DNA of 64,000 bases from Pseudobutyrivibrio sp. (GTDB lineage Bacteria; Bacillota; Clostridia; Lachnospirales; Lachnospiraceae): NCBI GenBank assembly GCA_024684955.1, contig JAIKWH010000018.1, positions 31,398 to 95,397 of the forward strand, read 5' to 3'. Under the pieces are notes generated by a model. It saw only the letters and a list, made by a program, of their open reading frames with translations. It did no database searches and was not told where the DNA came from. Below, piece after piece: positions 39,232 to 47,750 of this stretch (positions are counted from its first letter, which is position 1; each line of letters starts with the position of its first letter). The position numbers and the translations under genes are program-made.

Positions 39232-39893
39232 AACTAAAGTACTATCTCAGGGGAGCCGGAATTGGAATAATCATTGCCACATTAATATTTTCCATTTCTT
39301 CTTTTTACAAGGACAGCTACAGCAAGGCTACCCATAGCCTTTCCAATGAGGAGATAATAGAGCGGGCTGAAAAACTAGGCATGGTTATGGCAGAGGATGG
39401 AGGCGGCTCTGATGATTCTGCAGAGGAGTCTAGCCTAAAGGCGGATGAAAATGCAGTGGATGAGGCGGCAGAGGATATTGCCTCTGATACAAAAGAAATT
39501 GTCTCTGGTGTAGACAAGGCTACTGCTCAGGTGGATGAAGTGGTTTCCAAGGAGGAAGAAAAGCTGGATAAAGAAGAGGAGGCTGCAGATAAAAAGCAGG
39601 AGGAGATAGATGATTCATCTGTTACCTATGTGCCTTTTACTGTTCATGCCGGAGATTCTTCCAATGTAGTGGCTCTCAACCTGCAAAAAGCCGGTCTTGT
39701 GGATGATTCCGACAAATTTAATGACTATTTAAATAAAATTGGTGTGGACGACAGGATTCAAGGAGGAACCTTTTATGTAAAGGAGAATTCTACCTATGAT
39801 GACCTGGCAGCCCTGCTTGTAACAAAGCAAGATCAGAGGCAGACCAGTCCACAACCAACCCCAAATATTCCAAAAAACGGGGAAGATAACTGA
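39228..39893 (+). CDS. MltG N-terminal/LysM-like membrane protein lacking a visible catalytic domain
   Basis: TM, E/A-rich coiled region, VPFTVHAGDSSNVVALNLQKAGLVDDSDKFNDYLNKIGVDDRIQGGTFYV. Confidence 0.6.
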   Translation: MKLKYYLRGAGIGIIIATLIFSISSFYKDSYSKATHSLSNEEIIERAEKLGMVMAEDGGGSDDSAEESSLKADENAVDEAAEDIASDTKEIVSGVDKATAQVDEVVSKEEEKLDKEEEAADKKQEEIDDSSVTYVPFTVHAGDSSNVVALNLQKAGLVDDSDKFNDYLNKIGVDDRIQGGTFYVKENSTYDDLAALLVTKQDQRQTSPQPTPNIPKNGEDN

Positions 39894-39899
39894 TAATAG

Positions 39900-39939
39900 G
39901 CTCTTTTTGCAAAATTATATTGCGAAAAGAGCATTTTTA
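39900..39939 (+). terminator. Terminator closing the fla/che supercluster
   Basis: GCTCTTTTTGCA...TGCGAAAAGAGC + T-run. Confidence 0.8.
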
Positions 39940-39979
39940 TGGTAAATTTTAAGGGCTGTTGAAAATACACACATAAGGA

Positions 39980-40061
39980 CTAGTGATTGGTTCCTAACCG
40001 GTTGCCGGCAGGGTGCTCACTAGGAGGAATTATGTGGAAGAAAGAAACCAGGAGGTATTAA
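39980..40061 (+). promoter_or_regulatory. Structured rpsB leader with a 9-codon uORF (MWKKETRRY, 40032-40061)
   Basis: CTAGTGA/TCACTAG stem (39980-39986/40017-40023); AGGAGG (40022-40027) then ATG TGG AAG AAA GAA ACC AGG AGG TAT TAA ending 1 nt before rpsB ATG. Confidence 0.5.
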
Positions 40062-40062
40062 A

Positions 40063-40791
40063 ATGAGTGTTATTTCAATGAAGCAGTTACTTGAGGCAGG
40101 TGTTCACTTTGGACATCAGACACGTAGATGGAACCCTAAGATGGCTCCTTATATCTACACAGAGCGTAATGGTATTCACATTATCGATCTTCAAAAGTCT
40201 GTAGGTATGGTAGACGATGCATATGATGTAATCTTTGACATCGCTCAGCAGGGTGGTAACATCCTTTTCGTTGGTACAAAGAAGCAGGCTCAGGACGCTA
40301 TCGCATCTGAGGCAGAGCGTTGCGGTATGTTCTACGTTAACGAGAGATGGCTTGGTGGTATGCTTACCAACTTCAAGACAGTTCAGACAAGAATTGCTAG
40401 ATTAAAAGAAATCGAAAAGATGGAAGCTGACGGTACATTTGATCTTCTTCCAAAGAAGGAAGTTACTCAGATTAAGAAAGAGCAGGAGAAACTTACAAAG
40501 GTTCTCGGCGGTATCAAAGAGATGAACCGTATTCCTGATGCTATTTTCGTTATCGATCCTAAGAAGGAGCATATCTGTATCGATGAGGCACACGCACTTG
40601 GTATTCCACTTGTAGGTGTTTGTGATACAAACTGTGATCCTGATGAACTTGACTACGTTATTCCAGGTAATGACGATGCTATCCGTGCAGTAAAGCTTAT
40701 CGTTTCTAAGATGGCTGACGCTGTTATCGAGGCAAAGCAGGGAGAAATGAATGAAGTTGCTGAGGAGTCAGCAGAAGTAGAGGAGGCATAA
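40063..40791 (+). CDS. rpsB: 30S ribosomal protein S2
   Basis: [41 protein letters not shown]. Confidence 0.98.
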   Translation: MSVISMKQLLEAGVHFGHQTRRWNPKMAPYIYTERNGIHIIDLQKSVGMVDDAYDVIFDIAQQGGNILFVGTKKQAQDAIASEAERCGMFYVNERWLGGMLTNFKTVQTRIARLKEIEKMEADGTFDLLPKKEVTQIKKEQEKLTKVLGGIKEMNRIPDAIFVIDPKKEHICIDEAHALGIPLVGVCDTNCDPDELDYVIPGNDDAIRAVKLIVSKMADAVIEAKQGEMNEVAEESAEVEEA

Positions 40792-40792
40792 T

Positions 40793-41725
40793 ATGGCAGC
40801 TATTACAGCAGCAATGGTTAAAGACCTTCGCGAGCAGTCTGGCGCAGGTATGATGGATTGTAAGAAAGCACTTGCTGAGTGCGATGGTGATATGGATGCA
40901 GCTTTCGAGCTCCTTCGTAAGAATGGTGCTGCAAAGGCAGAAAAGAAGGCATCTCGTATCGCAGCTGAGGGTATCAGCAAGGTAGTTTGCGATGGCAAGA
41001 AGGCAGTTGTTCTTGAGGTTAACTCAGAGACAGACTTCGTTGCTAAGAATGAAAAGTTTACAACATATGTTGAAAAGGTAGCTACACAGATTCTTAATTC
41101 TGATGTTGCTTCTATTGATGAGTTACTTGCTCTTCCATGGTGCGAGGATTCTTCAAAGACTGTTAATGATATTCACATCGAGATGGTTGCTACTATCGGA
41201 GAAAAACTTGATCTTCGCAGATTCGAAAAGGTAGTAGCTGCTGATGGATTCGTAGTTTCTTATACACACGGTGGCGGACGTATCGGTGTTATCGTTGAGA
41301 TGACAGGTGATGCTACAGACGCTGCAAAGGAAGCAGCTACAAACCTTGCTATGCAGGTTGCAGCTTTAAATCCTAAGTATGTTAGCCGTGATGAAGTTTC
41401 TGCTGATTACATCGCACACGAGAAAGAAATTCTTCTTGCTCAGATCATGAATGACCCTAAGGAGTCACAGAAGCCTGAGAAGGTTATCAATGGCATGATC
41501 GAAGGCCGTGTATCTAAGGAACTTAAAGAAGTTTGCCTTCTTGATCAGGTTTATGTTAAGGCTGAGGATGGAAAGCAGACAGTTGCTAAGTACTTGGAGC
41601 AGGTTTCTAAGGAAAGCGGATCAGCTGTATCTGTTAAGAGATTTGTTCGTTTTGAGACTGGCGAAGGTCTTGAGAAAAAGAACGAAGATTTCGCAGCAGA
41701 AGTTGCAGCTCAGATGAACGCATAA
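40793..41725 (+). CDS. tsf: Elongation factor Ts
   Basis: VKDLREQSGAGMMDCKKALAECDGDMDAAFELLRKNG. Confidence 0.98.
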   Translation: MAAITAAMVKDLREQSGAGMMDCKKALAECDGDMDAAFELLRKNGAAKAEKKASRIAAEGISKVVCDGKKAVVLEVNSETDFVAKNEKFTTYVEKVATQILNSDVASIDELLALPWCEDSSKTVNDIHIEMVATIGEKLDLRRFEKVVAADGFVVSYTHGGGRIGVIVEMTGDATDAAKEAATNLAMQVAALNPKYVSRDEVSADYIAHEKEILLAQIMNDPKESQKPEKVINGMIEGRVSKELKEVCLLDQVYVKAEDGKQTVAKYLEQVSKESGSAVSVKRFVRFETGEGLEKKNEDFAAEVAAQMNA

Positions 41726-41738
41726 TCATATTGCACTT

Positions 41739-41768
41739 AAAAGGAAATCCCTTGGGATTTCCTTTTTT
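41739..41768 (+). terminator. Terminator after tsf
   Basis: AAAAGGAAATCCC tt GGGATTTCCTTTTTTT perfect stem. Confidence 0.85.
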
Positions 41769-41777
41769 TATTGCAAT

Positions 41778-41911
41778 AAGTCATAGATTCCTGTTTTTCA
41801 TCAGAAAAACGGGAATCGTACCTGACCAACTTTTACATGCAATGGAAAAGTTGTCCTGCGAAGCAGGATTCTTGCTGACGATTTCCTTGTTTTGTCAGCA
41901 AGAAGTCATAG
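41778..41911. repeat. Four tandem hairpins bounded by a 9-bp direct repeat AAGTCATAG (putative small element or structured RNA)
   Basis: DR at 41778-41786 and 41903-41911; stems GATTCCTGTTTTTC/GAAAAACGGGAATC, CAACTTTT/AAAAGTTG, TCCTGC/GCAGGA, CTTGCTGAC/GTCAGCAAG. Confidence 0.55.
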
Positions 41912-41984
41912 GCTTTAGTTGTGTACAACAATATATTGTTATGCTAAAATATTAAATAGCAAGTTATAGGGGAGGATACTGTAA

Positions 41985-42899
41985 TTGAGCGCCACAAATG
42001 AGGAATTAGAAAGACAGAGATCTAAGAGAAAACGTGTCAATCGTATGAAAAAGATGATTATTACTACAATAATTACCTTTATGCTTACTACAGTCTTCGT
42101 CTTAGGTTTTTTATGTTTTAAGATTGTTTCACTGCAGAGGCAGATTAATTCCTTGTCTGCGTCTATGGCTGAGGCAAAACTGGAGGCAGAAGAGGAGGCT
42201 ATTGCCAGCGACGGGGAGTTAGATGACCTGTATGCTGTTGACAATATGGACAATTTGGCTGAGGCAGGAGATATTCCTAGGGTTTATCTCACCTTTGATG
42301 ATGGGCCTTCTTCCAATACAGATGAGATCCTGGATATTTTAGATGATTACAATGTAAAGGCATCCTTTTTTGTAATAGGAAAGGATGTGGAGGAATATGG
42401 AGATGACTACAAGCGCATAGTTGAGGAGGGGCATACCATTGGTATGCATTCTTTCAGTCATAATTATTCTAATATTTATGACTCTGAGGAGGCCTTTATT
42501 GCTGACTATAACAAGATTCATTCTCTGATTCATGAGGTCTGCGGCATTGACTGCAAATACTATAGATTCCCAGGGGGTAGTTCCAACAAAGTTTCCAATT
42601 CATCTATGTCTGTTTTTATCAATTACTTAAACAGTCAAAACACTACATATTTCGATTGGAACGTGGCTTCTGGAGATGCTACATCTCAAGCTTTTACAGC
42701 TGATGAACTTGTTGATAATGTAATGAATGATGTGGTAAAATACAAGACGTCCGTAGTGCTGTTGCATGATTCTTCAAACAAGGAGACAACAGTGGAGGCT
42801 CTGCCTCAATTAATTGAGAGTTTGCAGGCATCAGGGGCAATGATTTTGCCAATTACAGACGAGACGACTGTTATTCAACACGTTAGTGTTGTTCAATAG
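41985..42899 (+). CDS. Membrane-anchored polysaccharide (peptidoglycan) deacetylase, NodB fold
   Basis: RVYLTFDDGPSSNTDEILDILDDYNVKASFFVIG; HTIGMHSFSHNYSNIY; YYRFPGGSSN; TTG start. Confidence 0.92.
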   Translation: MSATNEELERQRSKRKRVNRMKKMIITTIITFMLTTVFVLGFLCFKIVSLQRQINSLSASMAEAKLEAEEEAIASDGELDDLYAVDNMDNLAEAGDIPRVYLTFDDGPSSNTDEILDILDDYNVKASFFVIGKDVEEYGDDYKRIVEEGHTIGMHSFSHNYSNIYDSEEAFIADYNKIHSLIHEVCGIDCKYYRFPGGSSNKVSNSSMSVFINYLNSQNTTYFDWNVASGDATSQAFTADELVDNVMNDVVKYKTSVVLLHDSSNKETTVEALPQLIESLQASGAMILPITDETTVIQHVSVVQ

Positions 42900-42920
42900 A
42901 GAATAAGTTATGGAGGAATA

Positions 42921-43688
42921 GTGATGGGTTTTTTTAAGGAATTCAAAGAGGATTTTAATACTGCTGTTGGAGAGATGATTCCAGATTCACAGGAAGAGCC
43001 TGTTGAGGAGGTTATGGTCAACACTCTTGATGGAGATATTGATGTAGAGTCAGAACTTAACAAACTTGACGGACTTCTTGAGCAGGTTTCTAAAAAGGTT
43101 GAAAATCCTACTGAGGCTGCACCATTGCCAGAGGCAAAGGCTGAGCCAGAGAAAAAATCATTTTTTGACAACAAAAAAAATACTACGGAGGCACCAAAGA
43201 AAATGGATGTTATGGGAAGCGGAGTTTCTAATGCTCCAGCATCAGATGAGAATGCAATTATTACTTCAGGAATGAAGGTTACTGGTAATATTGAGTCTAT
43301 CGGCTCAATTGCTGTTGAGGGTGAAATCAACGGAGATGTTACTTGCCAGGGCAAACTTACAATCACAGGTAAGGTTACAGGTAATTCTTCTTCTGCAGAG
43401 TTCTTTGCAGATGCTGCAAAGATTGAGGGAGAGGTTTCTACAACTGGTACAGCAAAGGTTGGCGTTGGCTCAGTTATCATTGGTAACATCACAGCTACAT
43501 CTGCAGTTATCGCAGGGGCAGTAAAGGGTGACATTGATGTTAACGGTCCTGTCGTTGTTGATACTTCAGCAGTAGTTATGGGTAATATCAAGTCTCGTTC
43601 AGTACAGATTAACAATGGTGCTGTTATCGAGGGATTCTGCTCACAGAGTTACTCTGATGTTGATGTAAACAGCGTTTTCGCAAATTAA
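42921..43688 (+). CDS. Bactofilin-family polymer-forming protein with long N-terminal extension
   Basis: MKVTGNIESIGSIAVEGEINGDVTCQGKLTITGKVTGN...GAVKGDIDVNGPVVVDTSAVVMGNIKSRSVQINNGAVIEG beta-helix repeats. Confidence 0.88.
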   Translation: MMGFFKEFKEDFNTAVGEMIPDSQEEPVEEVMVNTLDGDIDVESELNKLDGLLEQVSKKVENPTEAAPLPEAKAEPEKKSFFDNKKNTTEAPKKMDVMGSGVSNAPASDENAIITSGMKVTGNIESIGSIAVEGEINGDVTCQGKLTITGKVTGNSSSAEFFADAAKIEGEVSTTGTAKVGVGSVIIGNITATSAVIAGAVKGDIDVNGPVVVDTSAVVMGNIKSRSVQINNGAVIEGFCSQSYSDVDVNSVFAN

Positions 43689-43710
43689 TTAATTTAAGGA
43701 ACTGATATTT

Positions 43711-44409
43711 ATGAAGAGAGTCTTATTAAAACTCAGTGGAGAAGCATTATCAGGGGATAAGGGGTTTGGTTTTGATGAGAAGACTTGCCTTGCTGTTGCA
43801 AAACAAGTAAAAGAACTTGTTGATGCAGGCACACAGGTTGGCGTTGTTATTGGCGGTGGCAATTTCTGGAGAGGCAGATCTTCAGAAAATATTGACCGTA
43901 CAAAGGCTGACCAGATTGGCATGTTGGCCACAGTTATGAATTGCATCTATGTTTCTGAGATTTTTAGATCAGTAGGTATGATGACTGCAGTCTTAACACC
44001 ATTTGAGTGTGGCAATATGTCAAAACTCTATTCAAAGGATAGAGCAAACAAATACTTTGAGCATAATATGGTAGTTTTCTTCGCTGGTGGTACTGGTCAT
44101 CCATATTTCTCTACAGACACAGCTACAGTTTTGCGTGCCGTTGAGATTGAGGCTGAGGGGATTCTTCTTGCTAAATCAATTGATGGTGTTTATGACAGTG
44201 ATCCTGCTACAAATCCTTCTGCAAAGCGCTATGACAAGATTAGCATCCAGGAGGTAATTGATAAGAAATTAAAAGTTGTTGATTTGACTGCTTCTATCAT
44301 TGCCATGGAGCAGAAGATGCCTATGTATGTTTTCTCTTTAAACGAGGAGAATTCTATAGTAAAAGCAATATCAGGTAATTTTAACGGAACTGTTGTTTCA
44401 TGTGATTAA
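43711..44409 (+). CDS. pyrH: UMP kinase
   Basis: RVLLKLSGEALSGDKGFGFD; VGVVIGGGNFWRGR. Confidence 0.98.
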   Translation: MKRVLLKLSGEALSGDKGFGFDEKTCLAVAKQVKELVDAGTQVGVVIGGGNFWRGRSSENIDRTKADQIGMLATVMNCIYVSEIFRSVGMMTAVLTPFECGNMSKLYSKDRANKYFEHNMVVFFAGGTGHPYFSTDTATVLRAVEIEAEGILLAKSIDGVYDSDPATNPSAKRYDKISIQEVIDKKLKVVDLTASIIAMEQKMPMYVFSLNEENSIVKAISGNFNGTVVSCD

Positions 44410-44426
44410 TTTTTACGAGGACTATT

Positions 44427-44981
44427 ATGGATAATATACTTTCTACATACGAAGAGAAAATGAAAAAAACCTATGGTAACCTTGAGAGTGAGTATACTGG
44501 CATTCGTGCTGGTCGTGCTAATCCACATATTCTCGACAAGATTACTGTAGACTACTACGGAGCACCTACACCAATTCAGCAGGTTGCAAATATTACTGTT
44601 CCAGAGGCTAGATTAATTCAGATTCAGCCTTGGGAGCCTAGCCTTATTAAAGAGATTGAAAAGGCTATCAACCTCTCTGATATTGGAATCAATCCTACAA
44701 ACGACGGCAAATTAGTTAGATTGGTTTTCCCAGAGTTGACAGAGGAGCGTCGTAAGGAAATCGCCAAAGAGGTTAAGAAAGTTGGCGAGGATGCAAAGGT
44801 TGCAATTAGAAATATCAGAAGAGATGCAATCGATAATTTGAAAAAACATTCAAAGGACGAAGGCGTGTCAGAAGATGAAATCGCAGACCTTGAAGATAAG
44901 TGCCAGAAGATGACTGATAAATTCATCGCTGAAATCGACAAGGCCGTAGAAGTAAAGACAAAAGAGATTATGACAGTTTAA
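44427..44981 (+). CDS. frr: Ribosome recycling factor
   Basis: YTGIRAGRANPHILDKITVDYYGAPTPIQQVANITVPEARLIQIQPWE. Confidence 0.98.
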   Translation: MDNILSTYEEKMKKTYGNLESEYTGIRAGRANPHILDKITVDYYGAPTPIQQVANITVPEARLIQIQPWEPSLIKEIEKAINLSDIGINPTNDGKLVRLVFPELTEERRKEIAKEVKKVGEDAKVAIRNIRRDAIDNLKKHSKDEGVSEDEIADLEDKCQKMTDKFIAEIDKAVEVKTKEIMTV

Positions 44982-44999
44982 TTACTTGATTAATTTAGG

Positions 45000-45025
45000 G
45001 AGGGCACGTTATGTGTCCTCTTTTA
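45000..45025 (+). terminator. Terminator/attenuator-like hairpin between frr and uppS
   Basis: GAGGGCAC gttat GTGTCCTC followed by TTTTAAT. Confidence 0.45.
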
Positions 45026-45043
45026 ATAGTTTTAGGAGATTTT

Positions 45044-45742
45044 ATGAATATACCTAATCATGTAGCAATTATATTGGACGGCAACGGTAGATGGGCCAAG
45101 TCAAAGGGCATGCCTAGGACCTATGGACATACTGTTGGCGCAAAGAATGTGGAAACTATTTGCCGTGCGGCAAATGAGATGGGCGTTAAATATATTACTA
45201 TGTATGCATTTTCCACCGAGAATTGGTCTAGACCTGATGATGAGGTTTCTGCTTTAATGAAACTCTTGGGTGAATATATTAAGACCTGCATGAAAACAGC
45301 CAAAAAGGATAATCTGAGAGTCCGTTTCATTGGGGATTTATCAAAATTAGATGATAAACTGCAGGCTGCAATAAAAGATTTGGAAGAATATTCTTCCCAG
45401 TTTACAGGTCTTACCCTTACTATTGCTATAAACTATGGCAGTAGAGATGAGATGATTAGAGGAATCAAGTCCCTTTGTAAGGACAGTGTAGATGGTAAAA
45501 TATCTATTGATGACATTGATGAAAAGACATTTTCCTCTTATCTTGACACAAAAGATATTCCTGATCCTGATTTTATGATTCGCACATCAGGAGAGCAGAG
45601 ATTATCTAATTATCTCTTATGGCAGTTGGCCTATGCAGAGTTTTATTTTACCTCTGTTCCTTGGCCAGAGTTTACTCCTGAGGAGTTAAAAAAGGCCATA
45701 GAGGAATATGACAAGAGAAATAGACGATTTGGTGGTATTTAG
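45044..45742 (+). CDS. uppS: Isoprenyl transferase / undecaprenyl diphosphate synthase (track start 45011)
   Basis: HVAIILDGNGRWAKSKGMPRTYGHTVGAKNVE; SGEQRLSNYLLWQLAYAEFYFT. Confidence 0.97.
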   Translation: MNIPNHVAIILDGNGRWAKSKGMPRTYGHTVGAKNVETICRAANEMGVKYITMYAFSTENWSRPDDEVSALMKLLGEYIKTCMKTAKKDNLRVRFIGDLSKLDDKLQAAIKDLEEYSSQFTGLTLTIAINYGSRDEMIRGIKSLCKDSVDGKISIDDIDEKTFSSYLDTKDIPDPDFMIRTSGEQRLSNYLLWQLAYAEFYFTSVPWPEFTPEELKKAIEEYDKRNRRFGGI

Positions 45743-45756
45743 AAAGGATAAAATCA

Positions 45757-46557
45757 ATGTTTAAAACAAGATTAATCAGTGGAATAGTTCTGGTTATTTT
45801 AGCCCTTATTTTTATTATTACAGGCTCTGACCTGCTACTGGCAGGATTGCTTGCCCTTTCTATTGTTGGCATGTATGAGCTTTACAGGATATTTAACATA
45901 GAAAAGGAGCCTGCTGGCATCTTGGGATATATTGCCTGCATAGTTTTTTACCTAGACCTTAGGAATAATTTTTTGGCCGACCAGATGATTATTGCCATTG
46001 TATTTTTGATTCTTCTTTTGGCAGTATTTGTTTTCTCATACCCAAAGCTTCATTCTCATCAGTTGATGGCAGCTTTTTTTGGCCTCTTTTATGTGGGGGT
46101 AATGCTGTCATTCTTGTATCAGACTAGACAGTTGCCTAATGGGGCATTTATTGTATGGCTTATTTTCCTTTGCTCATGGGGCTGTGATACTTGTGCTTAT
46201 TGCGTTGGCAAGTTATTTGGCAAGCACAAGATGTCACCGGTTTTATCACCTAAAAAGAGTGTGGAGGGAGCCCTCGGCGGAGTTGTTGGTTCTATGCTGC
46301 TTACAGCCTTGTATTTATTTGTTATATCTAGATTTGTGACTATTGATTTTGATTTAGCCCTTCCTCTGGTTATCTTTGCTGGTATTGGAGCATTGATTTC
46401 TATGGTGGGAGATTTGGCTGCTTCTGCAATAAAGAGGAATTTTGAAATAAAAGATTATGGAACATTGATTCCTGGGCATGGAGGAGTATTAGATAGATTT
46501 GATTCTGTTATTATTACAGCTCCAATCATTTTTTATCTTGCTTATTATTTTTTATAA
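45757..46557 (+). CDS. cdsA: Phosphatidate cytidylyltransferase
   Basis: Polytopic; SPKKSVEGALGGVVGSML; MVGDLAASAIKRNFEIKDYGTLIPGHGGVLDRFDS. Confidence 0.96.
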   Translation: MFKTRLISGIVLVILALIFIITGSDLLLAGLLALSIVGMYELYRIFNIEKEPAGILGYIACIVFYLDLRNNFLADQMIIAIVFLILLLAVFVFSYPKLHSHQLMAAFFGLFYVGVMLSFLYQTRQLPNGAFIVWLIFLCSWGCDTCAYCVGKLFGKHKMSPVLSPKKSVEGALGGVVGSMLLTALYLFVISRFVTIDFDLALPLVIFAGIGALISMVGDLAASAIKRNFEIKDYGTLIPGHGGVLDRFDSVIITAPIIFYLAYYFL

Positions 46558-46598
46558 ACTACCAGTTAATATAGGTTAGTTTTTTTAGGAGATATATT

Positions 46599-47750
46599 AT
46601 GGCTTCAAAGATTTCTATTCTCGGTTCTACCGGTTCTATTGGCACACAGACTCTGGATATAGTTTCGCAAAATCCTGAGGATTTGACTGTAGTGGCTATG
46701 TCCTGTGGTAGAAATATCGATTTATTTGAAAAGCAAATCCGCAAATATCATCCATCTTTAGTATCAGTTGGTACTTTAGAATTGGCTGAGGATTTAAAGA
46801 CTCGAATCAAGGATTTATCTAATATTAAAATATCTTATGGTATGGATGGCCTGATTGAGGTGGCAACAGCACCAGAGGCTGACACTGTTGTTACGGCTGT
46901 AGTTGGCATGATAGGTGTTAAACCAACTATTGCAGCCATTAATTCAGGTAAGGATATTGCTTTGGCAAACAAGGAGACATTGGTTACAGCTGGTCATATT
47001 ATTATGCCTCTTGCCAAGGAAAAGGGTATAAAGATTCTCCCTGTAGATAGTGAGCATTCTGCCATATTCCAATCCCTGGAGGGAAACCGTCAAAACAAGA
47101 TTAATAAAATCCTTCTTACAGCATCTGGAGGTCCTTTCAGAGGCAAAACTTTGGAGGAGTTAGAAAATGTTAGGGTAGAGGATGCCCTAAAGCATCCTAA
47201 TTGGTCTATGGGGGCAAAAATTACAATCGATTCAGCCACCATGATCAACAAGGGACTGGAGGTAATGGAGGCTAAATGGCTATTTGGGGTAGGCCTAGGC
47301 CAGATAGAGGTCCTAGTGCACCCGCAGTCTGTCCTTCATTCTGCAGTGGAATTTATGGATGGAGCCGTCATTGGACAGATGGGCACTCCAGATATGAGGC
47401 TTCCTATTCTTTATGCCCTCTTTTATCCTAATAGGAGGACTTTATATGCAGATAGCTTAGACTTATTCAAGGTGGCTTCCCTTACATTTGAAAAGCCTGA
47501 TATGGATACATTTTACGGTCTTAGTCTTGCTTACGAGGCTATGGAGGTGGGGGGCAATATGCCTACTATTTTTAATGCGGCAAATGAGAGAGCAGTTGCC
47601 AAATTCCTTAAGAATAAAATTGGTTTCTTAGAGATTCCTGAGATTGTTTCTGAGGCCATGCTCAATCTGGACCATATTGATAATCCAACTATTGAGCAGG
47701 TATTGGAGACTGAGGCTGCAACATACGACTTTATTGAGAACAGGTGGTAA
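46599..47750 (+). CDS. dxr: 1-deoxy-D-xylulose 5-phosphate reductoisomerase
   Basis: ISILGSTGSIGTQTLDIV; ALANKETLVTAGHIIMPLAKEKGIKILPVDSEHSAIFQSLEG. Confidence 0.98.
   Translation: MASKISILGSTGSIGTQTLDIVSQNPEDLTVVAMSCGRNIDLFEKQIRKYHPSLVSVGTLELAEDLKTRIKDLSNIKISYGMDGLIEVATAPEADTVVTAVVGMIGVKPTIAAINSGKDIALANKETLVTAGHIIMPLAKEKGIKILPVDSEHSAIFQSLEGNRQNKINKILLTASGGPFRGKTLEELENVRVEDALKHPNWSMGAKITIDSATMINKGLEVMEAKWLFGVGLGQIEVLVHPQSVLHSAVEFMDGAVIGQMGTPDMRLPILYALFYPNRRTLYADSLDLFKVASLTFEKPDMDTFYGLSLAYEAMEVGGNMPTIFNAANERAVAKFLKNKIGFLEIPEIVSEAMLNLDHIDNPTIEQVLETEAATYDFIENRW

Noticed and set aside
41731-41955. 74-aa plus-strand ORF MHLKGNPLGFPFF...
   Set aside because: Runs through the tsf terminator and the four-hairpin block; more likely fortuitous than coding, although its frame could persist in other copies if the block is a repeat.
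42908-43615. 235-aa minus-strand ORF opposite the bactofilin
   Set aside because: Shadow ORF; the plus-strand beta-helix repeats of the bactofilin are unambiguous.
46557-46585. AACTACC...GGTTAGTT + T-run hairpin between cdsA and dxr
   Set aside because: Requires a bulge and is weak; not enough to call a terminator.
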